A stretch of DNA of 64,000 nt from Mesorhizobium sp. M1B.F.Ca.ET.045.04.1.1 (GCF_003952465.1 NZ_CP034448.1:6177001-6241000), one strand, 5' to 3'. Counted from the stretch's first letter, positions 25,380-34,172 are shown. The notes: a model not told the origin generated them from the sequence alone. Translations and numbers: made by a program.

Positions 25380-26417
25380 ATGACAACAGGCGGCGCGCGC
25401 TCGAACATGACGGCTGGGGTGGCATTCCTGGCGATGATCGCACTCTCGGCCGCTCTGCTGGCCGGGTTCTTCGGCGCGCTGCATCCGGCCCTCGATTCCT
25501 TCTCGCATTTCCGCATTCATCTCAGCGTGCTTACGGCGCTGCTGGCGATATCGCTGCTTGGAGGCTCCTACCGGCTACAGGCGGCAGCGGTGCTGCTCTT
25601 TGCCATTGCCTGCTTCGCCACGACGACAAGCGCGCTGCCCAGGCTGTGGCCGCAGCAGGCGGTCGCCAGACCCGCCGATCGCATCGTCTACACCCTGCTG
25701 CAGATGAATTTGCGCTTCGACAATCCGACGCCGAAGAAGGTGCTGTCGCTGATCGGCCGAACCAATCCCGATGTGATCACCCTCGACGAGGTGTCGGGGA
25801 TGTGGACGACCGAGCTTGGCTATATCACCAGCGCCTATCCCTACCGCATCCTCTGCCCCTATCCTAACGGCGTATTCGGCGTCGCGCTGCTGTCGCGCCG
25901 GCCCTTTGCCGCCGGCACCGCGCCGCATTGCGAGCCGCGCGGCGCGATGGCGACCGCGACGATCGATTTCGGCGGAACCGGCGTCGACGTCGCAGCAATC
26001 CATCTGAGCTGGCCCTGGCCGCTCGAGCAGTACTGGCAGATCGGCGAGCTGGCGGAGCCGCTCGCCGCGCTCGGCGAGACCGCGATCATGGCCGGCGACT
26101 GTAACGCCGTGCCCTGGAGTGCGGCGGTGCGGCGCGTCGCTTCGCTCGGCAAGCTGACGGTGATGCCGTCGGCCGGGCCGACCTGGATCCACCGGAAGCT
26201 GCCCGACTTCCTGCGGCGCTTCGCCGGCCTGCCGATCGACCAGGTGTTCAGCAAGGGCGGGGTGACGATCCATTCGGCGACGCGGCTGGAAGACACCGGC
26301 TCGGACCATCTGCCGGTGCTGGTGGAGTTCTCCGTGCGGCCCGACGGCAGAAGGCCCAAGGAAGAGCATGAGACGGCGCTGGCGTCGAGCGGCTCATCTA
26401 CCGGTCCACGCGGCTGA
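25380..26417 (+). CDS. Membrane-anchored endonuclease/exonuclease/phosphatase-family protein
   Basis: 345 residues. About the first 90 form three hydrophobic helices (AGVAFLAMIALSAALLAGFF, LTALLAISLLG, AAVLLFAIACFATTTS). The rest is an EEP domain with LLQMNLRF, the metal-binding Glu in DVITLDEV, the catalytic Asp/Asn in AGDCNAVPW and the terminal SDHLPV. The active site would face the periplasm. Related DUF-type EEP proteins are common in Hyphomicrobiales; substrate (nucleic acid, phospholipid or other phosphodiester) is unknown. ATG 25380 is the first after the repeat; 25407 is an alternative. Confidence 0.82.
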   Translation: MTTGGARSNMTAGVAFLAMIALSAALLAGFFGALHPALDSFSHFRIHLSVLTALLAISLLGGSYRLQAAAVLLFAIACFATTTSALPRLWPQQAVARPADRIVYTLLQMNLRFDNPTPKKVLSLIGRTNPDVITLDEVSGMWTTELGYITSAYPYRILCPYPNGVFGVALLSRRPFAAGTAPHCEPRGAMATATIDFGGTGVDVAAIHLSWPWPLEQYWQIGELAEPLAALGETAIMAGDCNAVPWSAAVRRVASLGKLTVMPSAGPTWIHRKLPDFLRRFAGLPIDQVFSKGGVTIHSATRLEDTGSDHLPVLVEFSVRPDGRRPKEEHETALASSGSSTGPRG

Positions 26418-26517
26418 ACTGGCTTCTGGCTGGTTCTCCAGGACGATAACCTGGCATTACTTGCGCGGCTGCTCGAAATTGTCCATGAATCGAAATGGAA
26501 CAACTGGGGGTGGCACT

Positions 26518-26907
26518 ATGGCAAAAATGAAACCAATGAATTGGCTTGGCGTGTGTTCGATGGCGATCTTTCTGCTGGCATCGATTGCACCGTCGCATGC
26601 CGAATCCTATTCGAACCTGCAGACCGGCGGGTACAAGACAAGCAAGCTGACGCGCGGCGCATCAGGCGCGCTGGGCTGGATCGTTTCCAACGGCGAGAAG
26701 AAATTCTTCTGCCGGATGCGCGTCGGAGCTGCCTATGTCGGCAAGACCGGCATGGTAGGCTTCACCTCCTCAGGCCGGCAAATCTCAGTGAACCGGAAAG
26801 TGTATGAGCAGCGCGTTGGGTTCGATCCGACCTTGCCGCAGCTCTCGGATCTGAAGGCCGGGAGGCCCAATGCGCGCGACGTCGGTGCCTGCGCCCCTGC
26901 GAAATAG
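26518..26907 (+). CDS. Secreted hypothetical protein
   Basis: 129 residues with a signal peptide (GVCSMAIFLLASIAPSHAES), a mature domain beginning YSNLQTGGYKTSKLTRG and two cysteines (FFCRMRVG, DVGACAPAK). Not a family I recognise. GGGGGTGG precedes ATG 26518. It stands alone, convergent with the DUF922 gene on the other strand. Confidence 0.65.
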   Translation: MAKMKPMNWLGVCSMAIFLLASIAPSHAESYSNLQTGGYKTSKLTRGASGALGWIVSNGEKKFFCRMRVGAAYVGKTGMVGFTSSGRQISVNRKVYEQRVGFDPTLPQLSDLKAGRPNARDVGACAPAK

Positions 26908-26938
26908 CCTGCGATCCGGTTGAAAGGCGCCTCTGGGC

Positions 26939-27532
26939 CTATTTCCCCATCAAAGCCGCGATCAGATGCTCGACATGGCCGCCGTCGCGGTGCTCGTGGG
27001 CATCGAAGGCATTCTGCCTGGCTTCGTATTCGGCATAGGTGGCCTGGATGCGTTGGCGCGCCTCGCGGCGCGTCTTGTAGCAGTAAGGATCGTCCGCGAC
27101 CTTGAGACCGACAATCGACCGCTCGGTGGCGCGCATCATCTCCCTGGCGATGCGGCCATGGGTTTCCTCATGGGCGCGCACGCCGGTGAAGAAGCGGTTC
27201 CAGCGCTTCTTCAGCGCCGGCGTCGCCGGCGAGGCGACGCGTGGGAAGGTGTAGAAGAGATTGAGCGTGCCGTTTGCCTGCTTGAGCCGGCACGAGCCTT
27301 TGTCCTGGATGACACCGAGCTCCCAGTCGACTGTATAGGCGGTCTGGGCGATGGCATGCGTCATGAAGCCGTGCTTGGGGCCTTTGCCGTCCATGGCCTC
27401 GATGAGCGCCGCGCCGGAATTGCCCGCAATGTCGTAGCTGCGCGTCTGGACCAGCACCCTGGTGCCGGCCGAGGCCTGCGGCGCACACAGCGCGCCGATG
27501 GCGGCAAGGCATGTCAGAACTGCCAAGCGCAT
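26939..27532 (-). CDS. DUF922-family putative zinc-dependent protease, secreted
   Basis: 197 residues. Signal peptide MRLAVLTCLAAIGALCAPQA ends at ASA. The mature part has YDIAGNSGAALIEAMDGKGP, an even-spaced beta region, and RAHEETHGRIAREMM, where HEETH is an HExxH zinc-binding signature. The start at 27532 is set by GGAGGAG just upstream. DUF922 proteins are predicted periplasmic metalloproteases without known substrate. Confidence 0.82.
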   Translation of the reverse strand: MRLAVLTCLAAIGALCAPQASAGTRVLVQTRSYDIAGNSGAALIEAMDGKGPKHGFMTHAIAQTAYTVDWELGVIQDKGSCRLKQANGTLNLFYTFPRVASPATPALKKRWNRFFTGVRAHEETHGRIAREMMRATERSIVGLKVADDPYCYKTRREARQRIQATYAEYEARQNAFDAHEHRDGGHVEHLIAALMGK

Positions 27533-27630
27533 GGCCGTCTCCTCCCTATCCTTGAGGAAAGGAAACACAAGCCGGCTGCGGTTTCAACGGCCTTGAGGTT
27601 GCGCCGTCGCAACCTATTCCGCACGCAACG

Positions 27631-29310
27631 CTACATACCCTGATAGACTGGCCCTTCGCCACCCTGTGGCGGCACCCAGTTGATGTTCCGGTTCGGGTCC
27701 TTGATGTCGCAGGTTTTGCAGTGGACGCAGTTCTGCGCGTTGATGACGAAGCGCACGTCCTTGGCCGACGGATCGGCGGCGGCATTGCCGTCCTTGTCGA
27801 CCCATTCGTAGACGCCGGCCGGGCAGTAGCGGGTCGAGGGGCCGGCAAAGACATCGTGCTCGGAACGCTGTTGCAGGCCCATGTCGCCGACGATCAGATG
27901 CACCGGCTCGTTCTCCTCGTGGTTGGTGTTGGACAAAAACACCGAGGAGAGCCGGTCGAAGGTGAGCACGCCGTCCGGCTTCGGATAGGCGATCTTCTGA
28001 TGCTTGGAGGCCGGCTCGAGCGTCGCATAGTCGGCCTTGCCGTGCTTCAGCGTGCCGAAGGGCGAGAAGCCGAACAGCGTGTTCAGCCACATGTCGAGAC
28101 CGCCGATGCCGACGCCGACGATGGTGCCGAAGCGCGACCACAACGGCTTGACGTTGCGCACTTTCTTCAGGTCCTTGCCGATGTCGCTGCCGCGCCAGGC
28201 TCCCTCATAGGAGGTCAACTCATCGTTGGCCCTGCCGGCAGCGATGGCGTTCGCGACATGCTCGGCCGCCAGCATGCCGGACAGCACCGCATTGTGCGAG
28301 CCCTTGATGCGCGGCACGTTGACGAAGCCGGCGGTGCAGCCCATCAGTACGCCGCCCGGGAACGAAAGCTTCGGCACCGACTGCCAGCCGCCTTCGGTGA
28401 TGGCGCGGGCGCCATAGCCAATGCGCTTGGCGCCCTCGAAGGTGCCTTTGATCGCCGGATGCGTCTTGAAGCGCTGGAACTCCTCGAAGGGCGAGAGCCA
28501 GGGGTTCTTGTAGTTGAGGTGGACGACGAAGCCGACCGCCACCTGGTTGTCCTCCAGATGGTAGAGGAAGGAGCCGCCGCCGGTCTTCATGTCGAGCGGC
28601 CAGCCGAAGGAATGCTGCACCAGCCCCGGCTTGTGGTTCTCCGGCTTGACCTGCCAGAGTTCCTTGAGGCCGATGCCGTACTTGCCGGGCTCGCGGCCTT
28701 CGGAAAGTTTGTATTTGGCGATCAGCTGCTTGGCCAAAGAGCCGCGCGCGCCTTCGCCGATCAGCACATACTTGCCCATCAGCGCCATTCCCGGCGCATA
28801 GGCCGGGCCGTGCGTGCCGTCCTTCTCGACGCCCATGTCGCCGGTGATGACGCCGGTCACGGCACCCGCCTCGTTGTAGACGAGGCTGGCCGCGGCGAAG
28901 CCTGGATAGATCTCGACGCCGAGCGCCTCGGCCTTGGTCGCCAGCCAGCGGCAGACATTGCCGAGCGAGACGATATAGTTGCCGTGGTTGTTCATCAGCG
29001 GCGGCATCAGGAAGTTGGGCAGGCGGAACGAGCCGGCGGGGCCAAGCACCAGGAAATGATCGTCGGTGACCGGCGTCTTGAACGGATGGTCCCCCTCCTC
29101 GCGCCATCCTGGCAGAAGACGGTCGATGCCGATCGGGTCGACGACGGCGCCGGACAGGATGTGGGCGCCGACCTCGCCGCCCTTTTCCAGCACGACGACG
29201 GAAAGCTCGGGGTTGAGCTGCTTCAGACGGATCGCCGCGGCAAGGCCGGCCGGACCGGCGCCGACGATCACCACGTCGAATTCCATGCTCTCGCGTTCGA
29301 TCTCGCTCAT
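27631..29310 (-). CDS. Electron-transfer flavoprotein-ubiquinone oxidoreductase
   Basis: 559 residues, normal for ETF-QO. It passes electrons from ETF, reduced by acyl-CoA and N-methyl amine dehydrogenases, to ubiquinone at the inner membrane. Motifs: FAD Rossmann VVIVGAGPAGLAAAIRL near the N-terminus, GGVLMGCTAGFVNVPRIKG, and the C-terminal cluster segment RYCPAGVYE with NCVHCKTCDIKDP binding a 4Fe-4S centre. ATG 29310 follows GAGGGG. It would serve isovaleryl-CoA dehydrogenase (13704) and possibly the dimethylglycine-type dehydrogenase (61436). Confidence 0.95.
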   Translation of the reverse strand: MSEIERESMEFDVVIVGAGPAGLAAAIRLKQLNPELSVVVLEKGGEVGAHILSGAVVDPIGIDRLLPGWREEGDHPFKTPVTDDHFLVLGPAGSFRLPNFLMPPLMNNHGNYIVSLGNVCRWLATKAEALGVEIYPGFAAASLVYNEAGAVTGVITGDMGVEKDGTHGPAYAPGMALMGKYVLIGEGARGSLAKQLIAKYKLSEGREPGKYGIGLKELWQVKPENHKPGLVQHSFGWPLDMKTGGGSFLYHLEDNQVAVGFVVHLNYKNPWLSPFEEFQRFKTHPAIKGTFEGAKRIGYGARAITEGGWQSVPKLSFPGGVLMGCTAGFVNVPRIKGSHNAVLSGMLAAEHVANAIAAGRANDELTSYEGAWRGSDIGKDLKKVRNVKPLWSRFGTIVGVGIGGLDMWLNTLFGFSPFGTLKHGKADYATLEPASKHQKIAYPKPDGVLTFDRLSSVFLSNTNHEENEPVHLIVGDMGLQQRSEHDVFAGPSTRYCPAGVYEWVDKDGNAAADPSAKDVRFVINAQNCVHCKTCDIKDPNRNINWVPPQGGEGPVYQGM

Positions 29311-29562
29311 GTGCCCCTCGCTGGCTCGCCATGTTTTCGCATTCTGCTGGCTCACGCGCTGCATAGCGCATCAATTCGCGACGCGAAACCGGTGCTATCG
29401 TGACAAAGCCGATTTCGACAAAAAGTCGCGGTTTCCAGGCTATGCGAGCCCGTTCGATCAGGCCAGGCAAAGCATCCGACAGGGCCAGCCGATTGGAATG
29501 GGAGCCGCCGGGCGCATGTTTTTAATTGTTCGATGGCTTGCTTATCGGCAATACTTCGCCCC

Positions 29563-30201
29563 ATGCGCACTCCCAAGCCATCCGGCTTTCCATTGAAGCG
29601 CTTACTCTTCACGCCCGGCGTGCTTTGCCGCGCGGTTCTTCCGCTCCTCTTCCTGATCGTTCCGGCGCAAGCCGATCCGCAGAAGGTATGGGTGGCCGGC
29701 GCCTACTCCTTTTCCGACGAACTTGGCGGCTTCCGCATCACCGGCGCTTCCGGGATCGGCACCAAGGACGACCCGCTGGTCATCACCGAGGAGCTGAATT
29801 CGGCGACGCCGGTGACGCTGACCATTCGAGCCACCAGGCCGATCGAGGCTTTTGGCAAGGCGGGCGATGTCGCCAACGGCATCATGTACATGCGCATCGA
29901 CGTGCTGAACAACAGCGCGCTCCCCTGGGTGGAATTCCAGTTCGAGCTGCAAGAGATCCTCGACCAGCCGAGCGTGTTCGGCGACGGCCTGTCCTTCGAC
30001 CAGCGCAACAAGACGCCGGACAATATCTGGTCGAGCAACTTCGCCGATTTTGATCGCGCCTTCGAACCTTACGACCGGCTGCTGTTCAGGAACGGCAAGG
30101 TCGACCCGCTGAAGACAGCGACCTTCGATTTCCTCATCACCGACTACACGCCGCGCTGGACGTTTTATCTGGTGCAGGATCCGCGCATACCGACGGGGTG
30201 A
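29563..30201 (+). CDS. Secreted hypothetical protein
   Basis: 212 residues. The signal peptide covers about 1-35 (LLFTPGVLCRAVLPLLFLIV then PAQA). The mature part is a beta-rich domain: KVWVAGAYSFSDELGGFRIT, GIGTKDDPLVITEE, LNNSALPWVEFQFELQE and a C-terminal VQDPRIPTG. I do not recognise the family. It diverges from ETF-QO with about 250 bases between starts. No cysteines are visible in the mature protein, in contrast to the other small secreted proteins here. Confidence 0.7.
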   Translation: MRTPKPSGFPLKRLLFTPGVLCRAVLPLLFLIVPAQADPQKVWVAGAYSFSDELGGFRITGASGIGTKDDPLVITEELNSATPVTLTIRATRPIEAFGKAGDVANGIMYMRIDVLNNSALPWVEFQFELQEILDQPSVFGDGLSFDQRNKTPDNIWSSNFADFDRAFEPYDRLLFRNGKVDPLKTATFDFLITDYTPRWTFYLVQDPRIPTG

Positions 30202-30254
30202 TCTGGATAAATGGTGCGCCCCTTGGAGATTGGCGAAATCGTCGGAACGCGTAA

Positions 30255-30397
30255 TCTCCCCCCTTGAGGGGGAGATGGCCGGCAGGCCAGAAGGGGTCCT
30301 CGCGCGTAAAGCGCCAACCCGCCCTGCCGCCCCCTTGGCGTCGCGTCCGGTCGAACCGACCCCCTCTGTCGCCTTGGGCGACATCTCCCCCTCAAGG
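30255..30397. repeat. Paired family-B repeat, right arm interrupted by an IS4-family element
   Basis: The left arm at 30255-30298 (CTCCCCCCTTGAGGGGGAGA, then GGCCGGCAGGCCAG) is mirrored by CGACCCCCTCTGTCGCC and CATCTCCCCCTCAAGG ending at 30397. The arm resumes after the insertion as CCCTCAAGGGGGGAGA from 31694. A GGAGATTGGCGAAAT motif lies at 30225-30239. Confidence 0.8.
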
Positions 30398-31693
30398 CAC
30401 GGCTGTCCGGGGAAAGTCATGCATAGGAGAAGCTCATCTGGCCTGGGGAGGATCGGAGCTTGCGTTGACTTGGGTTGACGGGCGGCGGTTTGTCGATGGC
30501 GGCGATATTTCGTCGCTCGAAGAGGCATCGGGCGACCAGATCGGTAAACCTGAGGATAGGCATGGCGATACGGCAGGCCCGGGCGGCGATGCGCAGCAGC
30601 GCATAGGCGATCATGGCGGCGAAGAGCTGCAGGCGGATGGCGTTGTCATTGGTGCCGAGGAACTTGCGGATCTTCAGGTGCTGCTTGATCCAGCGGAACA
30701 AGAGCTCGATCTGCCAGCGGCCCTTGTACAGGTCGGCGACCTCGACGGCGGGGCGCTGGAGATCGTTGGTCACAAGCGTGATGGTGTCGCCGTTCTGGCG
30801 CTGCACGGTGCGCCGCCGCAATGGGATGGGCAGCTTGCGGTGGCTCTTGCTGGCAAGGCTCACCTCGACGTCTTCGAGAACGGTGAAGCCGTCGCCCTGC
30901 GCGCTCTTGATAGGGCGGCGGCTGAGCACCTCGAGCCCCATGTTGGATTTAGGGCGGGTGACGAAGAAGGCTTGGGCTGCGGCGATCGCCGTCCACCAGC
31001 CGTAATGGCAATAGCCCTTGTCGAACACGTAGGTGGCGCCGGTCTCAAGGGTGATCGTGCGGCCGATCTCGGCGTCGTTGACATTGGCGTTGGTGATGTC
31101 GAGGACGCGCGGGCAGTCGCTTTTGGGATCGTAGACGACATGCAGCTTCATGCCGCGGATGCGGCCGTTCGACTTGGCCCAGCCGCAGGCCTTGCCGAGC
31201 GGGATGGGGGTGGAATCGATCAGCCGCAGCATGGCCGCGCCCTCGCGGCGCATGTGCCGGTCGAGCTGGTTGGCAACGTGCTCGAAGGTCTCGGCAAACA
31301 CGCCGACGGGGCGGCGCCGGTTGGCATCCGACAAGGTCGAGCGGCTCAGCCGGTCGCTGCCCAAGTGATAATGATGCTGGCAGTTGGCGTTCCAGCCAGC
31401 TTCAAGGCCGCGCAGGCTGTCAGCGCCGCTCAACTGCGCGTAGATCAGCACCATGAGATGGTCCCAGCTGTGGAACGACTTGTCGTAGGCGTCCCCATCA
31501 TGGCTATCCACAATCGTCTGGAAGCGGCGCCGATTGAGCGGTTCAACCAGCTTGCCAAGAATGCTAGGCGTAAAGCGCATGCCCCGTCCCTTTCTGAGTC
31601 TCGACAACCAGAAGGTAGACGGAAAACCGCCGTCTTACGGGGCATGCGCATGTGGCATTTCGATTCACCCCTATCTTTCCCCGGACAGCCCTG
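30398..31693. mobile_element. IS4-family insertion sequence, complete, with 9-bp target duplication
   Basis: A 1296-bp element. The left end CACGGCTGTCCGGGGAAAG is matched by the right end read in reverse with one mismatch (CAGGGCTGTCCGGGGAAAG), a 19-bp terminal inverted repeat. The 9-base sequence CCCTCAAGG flanks both sides (30389-30397 and 31694-31702), a perfect target duplication. Removing the element and one copy restores the palindromic family-B repeat. It carries one transposase gene on the minus strand. Confidence 0.93.
30417..31580 (-). CDS. IS4-family transposase (DUF4372 N-domain plus DDE domain)
   Basis: 387 residues. The N-terminal DUF4372-like DNA-binding part (RFTPSILGKLVEPLNRRRF, HSWDHLMVLIYAQLSGADSL) is followed by the DDE domain: Asp in MLRLIDSTPIPLG, Asp in ATYVFDKGYCHY, and the IS4 hallmark YKGRWQIELLFRWIK with Tyr, Arg, catalytic Glu and Lys at exact Y-2-R-3-E-6-K spacing. 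ATG 31580 follows a GGGA site; an upstream TTG at 31607 is in frame but poorly placed. All catalytic residues are intact, so the element may be active. Confidence 0.93.
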   Translation of the reverse strand: MRFTPSILGKLVEPLNRRRFQTIVDSHDGDAYDKSFHSWDHLMVLIYAQLSGADSLRGLEAGWNANCQHHYHLGSDRLSRSTLSDANRRRPVGVFAETFEHVANQLDRHMRREGAAMLRLIDSTPIPLGKACGWAKSNGRIRGMKLHVVYDPKSDCPRVLDITNANVNDAEIGRTITLETGATYVFDKGYCHYGWWTAIAAAQAFFVTRPKSNMGLEVLSRRPIKSAQGDGFTVLEDVEVSLASKSHRKLPIPLRRRTVQRQNGDTITLVTNDLQRPAVEVADLYKGRWQIELLFRWIKQHLKIRKFLGTNDNAIRLQLFAAMIAYALLRIAARACRIAMPILRFTDLVARCLFERRNIAAIDKPPPVNPSQRKLRSSPGQMSFSYA

Positions 31694-31759
31694 CCCTCAA
31701 GGGGGGAGATTGCTGTCACGGCGGTTGCAAATCATCGCCGCGCGGACAATGGTGGCGCC

Positions 31760-32689
31760 ATGACTGCCGCCTCCCCCAACAACCCGATCGATATCGCCGA
31801 GCTGTTGGCCTTCTATGCCAGCGCCGGCGTCGACGAGCCGCTCGAGGACACGCCCGTCAACCGATTCGCGGAGGCCCGGCCAAAGCAGACCGAGCGCGCA
31901 CCGGCGCAGGCCGCACCCGTCCGTGAAAGCAGGCCTCCGGAAAGATATGCATCTCAGCCAAGTCTCGGCTCGGGCCGGGTACCGGAGCGGCCGGCGCCTC
32001 CGCCCGGATTGGACGCGAGCCATGTGCCCGATGCGCCGGCGCGCACGATGCCGGCAACTGCCGCGGTGCCCGACGAGGGACAGGTGCTGCTGGCGCGGCA
32101 ACTCGCGGCAAGTGCTGCGACGCTAGATGAATTGCGCCAGCACATGGCGGCCTTCGACGGCTGCAACCTCAAATTCACCGCCAAGAACCTGGTCTTCGCC
32201 GACGGCAATCCGAACGCCGACCTGATGCTGGTCGGCGAGGCGCCGGGCCGCGACGAGGACCTCGAAGGCTTGCCCTTCGTCGGCCGCTCCGGCCGTCTGC
32301 TCGACCGCATGCTCTCGGCAATCGGCCTCGACCGGACATCGGCCTATATCGCCAACGTCATTCCATGGCGGCCGCCTGGCAACCGCACGCCGACGCCGCA
32401 CGAGACCGAGATCTGCCGGCCGTTCATCGAAAGGCAAATCGAGCTGGTCAATCCGAAGGTGCTGGTCAATCTCGGCGGGCCGTCGGCAAAGACGCTGCTC
32501 AACACCACCGAGGGGATCCTGCGGCTGCGCGGCAACTGGCGCGTCCACACCACCGCGTCGGGCATCGTCATTCCCGCCATGCCGACGCTGCACCCGGCCT
32601 ATCTGCTTCGGACGCCGGCGCATAAAAAGCTGGCCTGGCGGGATTTTCTCGAGGTGAAGGCGAAGCTGAGGGAGTTGGCGATTGGCTGA
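31760..32689 (+). CDS. Uracil-DNA glycosylase, family 4-like
   Basis: 309 residues. A disordered Pro/Ala-rich N-terminal part (about 30-105) precedes the glycosylase core: VGEAPGRDEDLEGLPFVGRS, the water-activating and uracil-binding motif of family 4 enzymes, IPWRPPGNRTPTPHE, VNLGGPSAKTLLN and the HPAYLLRTPAHKKLAWRDF end. It would remove uracil from deaminated DNA. Only two of the four cysteines that normally hold the 4Fe-4S cluster are evident (DGCNLKF and EICRPF). ATG 31760 is chosen as the family start. Two insertion elements flank the gene, leaving 66 bases upstream and 34 downstream. Confidence 0.9.
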   Translation: MTAASPNNPIDIAELLAFYASAGVDEPLEDTPVNRFAEARPKQTERAPAQAAPVRESRPPERYASQPSLGSGRVPERPAPPPGLDASHVPDAPARTMPATAAVPDEGQVLLARQLAASAATLDELRQHMAAFDGCNLKFTAKNLVFADGNPNADLMLVGEAPGRDEDLEGLPFVGRSGRLLDRMLSAIGLDRTSAYIANVIPWRPPGNRTPTPHETEICRPFIERQIELVNPKVLVNLGGPSAKTLLNTTEGILRLRGNWRVHTTASGIVIPAMPTLHPAYLLRTPAHKKLAWRDFLEVKAKLRELAIG

Positions 32690-32690
32690 T

Positions 32691-32720
32691 CTCCCCCTCG
32701 AGGGGGAGATGCCGCCGGGT
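32691..32720. repeat. Family-B repeat, left part, interrupted by IS481-type element
   Basis: ATCTCCCCCTCGAGGGGGAG then ATGCCGCC directly after the UDG stop codon. The matching continuation AAGGCGACAGAGGGGGTCG appears beyond the insertion from ~34062. Confidence 0.7.
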
Positions 32721-32723
32721 CCA

Positions 32724-34054
32724 AACCGGGCAGAATGTTGACAGAATAGACCGGACAGATGGTTGACAGTTTAGGCTGTCGGCAGGGGAAGGGACCTGCT
32801 GATGGTTTGGACTGGACAGAGCATTGAGGACGTGAAGCGGCGGTTCATCGTGGATCGCTTGTCTGGGGAATGGGGCAACATGAGCGAGTTGTGCGCGCAG
32901 TACGGGATCAGCCGGGAGACGGGCTATGAGCTGATGCGCCGCTACGCGACCGAAGGGTTCGGCAGTGTCGTGGCGCGCTCGCGGGCGCCGCTGGTTCAGG
33001 CAGGCGCGGTCAAGGCAGATGTGTGTGAGGCGTTGGTTGACTGCCGGCTCGACCATCCGACCTGGGGGCCGAGGAAGCTGAAGGCGTTCCTGGAGCGCAC
33101 GCAGCCACAGATCGCGTGGCCGGCGGCCTCGACGATCGGCGATATGCTGAAGCGTCGCGGCCTAGTGGGCAAGCGTCGGCGACGGCGCAGCGCCCTGCCG
33201 CTGACGCGGCCGTTCGCGCCGGTTTGCGCGGCCAACGAGACCTGGTGCATCGACTTCAAGGGCTGGTTCCGCACGCAGGACGGGACCCGTTGCGACCCGC
33301 TGACGGTGAGCGATGCAATGAGCCGGTATCTTCTCGGCTGCCGGATCTGCGCGCCGATCGGAGCTTCGGTCAAGGTTGAGATGGACCGGATCCTGAAGGA
33401 GTTCGGCCTGCCTGACCGGTTTCGCATCGACAATGGCTCGCCCTGGGGCTCGGTTGGTGCGGGAGGCCTCACCGCTTTGTCGGTGAAGTGGCTGAAACTG
33501 GGCATCGGACTGGAGTTCATCACTCCTGCCAAGCCGCAGGAGAACGGGCGTCACGAGCGCATGCATGGCACGCTGAAGGCCGACACGCTGCGCCCGCCGG
33601 CCGCAACGGCGGCCGATCAGCAGCGCCGCTTCGACGCCTTCCGGCGCAGCTACAACGAGGAGCGCCCGCATGAGGCACTCGGTCAGCAGACGCCGGCCAG
33701 CCACTACGAGCCTTCCCGGCGGGCCTATCCGCACCGCATCGAGGAGCCGGCCTATGCGGGCGACGGCATCGACGTGCGGCGGGTGCGCCGCTCTGGCGAG
33801 ATCAAGTGGCGTGGCCAGGGCATCTTCATCGGCGAGGCCTTCATCGGCGAGCCAGTGGCCTTGGCCGAAACCGAGACCGGCGACCAGTGCGTCCGCTTCA
33901 TGACCGTTGATCTCGGCCTGATCGACCGCAAGACCGGAAGATTCCGCCGCTTTGGACCACCGCGTCCGAGCCGGACAAACGCCAAAACAACCAACGCCGA
34001 CAGCAAAACTGTCAACCATGTACCCGGTCCATAATGTCAACCATCTGACCGGTT
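32724..34054. mobile_element. IS481-family insertion sequence
   Basis: About 1.33 kb. Imperfect ~49-bp terminal inverted repeats lie at 32724-32772 and 34006-34054, both beginning AACCGG and ending TGGTTGACAGTTT, with a second internal TTGACA in each: two transposase-binding motifs per end. One transposase gene fills the interior. I could not see a convincing target duplication, so the outer tips may be a few bases off. It splits a family-B repeat (GATGCCGCC before, AAGGCGACAG after). Confidence 0.85.
32802..34034 (+). CDS. IS481-family transposase
   Basis: 410 residues. The N-terminal helix-turn-helix (IEDVKRRFIVDRLSGEW, then LCAQYGISRETGYELMRRYA) precedes a retroviral-integrase-type DDE core: Asp in ANETWCIDFKGWF, Asp in FRIDNGSPWGS, Glu in KPQENGRHERMHGTLK. 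A C-terminal beta domain follows (GEIKWRGQGIFIGEAFIGEP). GGGAAGGGA precedes ATG 32802. The stop codon lies inside the right terminal repeat, so the last ~10 residues are encoded by the repeat itself. Intact catalytic triad. Confidence 0.93.
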   Translation: MVWTGQSIEDVKRRFIVDRLSGEWGNMSELCAQYGISRETGYELMRRYATEGFGSVVARSRAPLVQAGAVKADVCEALVDCRLDHPTWGPRKLKAFLERTQPQIAWPAASTIGDMLKRRGLVGKRRRRRSALPLTRPFAPVCAANETWCIDFKGWFRTQDGTRCDPLTVSDAMSRYLLGCRICAPIGASVKVEMDRILKEFGLPDRFRIDNGSPWGSVGAGGLTALSVKWLKLGIGLEFITPAKPQENGRHERMHGTLKADTLRPPAATAADQQRRFDAFRRSYNEERPHEALGQQTPASHYEPSRRAYPHRIEEPAYAGDGIDVRRVRRSGEIKWRGQGIFIGEAFIGEPVALAETETGDQCVRFMTVDLGLIDRKTGRFRRFGPPRPSRTNAKTTNADSKTVNHVPGP

Positions 34055-34055
34055 G

Positions 34056-34172
34056 CGCACCGAAGGCGACAGAGGGGGTCGCCTCGCGTGGAGCGCCGGC
34101 GCCATTTAGCGTCGAGGCGGTTGAGGCGACCCCCTCTGGCCTGCCGGCCATCTCCCCCCTCAAGGGGGAGAT
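34056..34172. repeat. Family-B paired repeat, right part
   Basis: GAAGGCGACAGAGGGGGTCG, a ~45-base spacer, then CGACCCCCTCTGGCCTGCC and CATCTCCCCCCTCAAGGGGG. This is the remainder of the repeat broken by the IS481-type element. The short motif GCTTTCGCCAATCTCC follows at 34185-34200. Confidence 0.7.

Noticed and set aside
27721..29403. 560-codon open frame opposite the ETF-ubiquinone oxidoreductase gene
   Set aside because: Shadow frame; composition is GC-driven and the opposite strand carries all family motifs.
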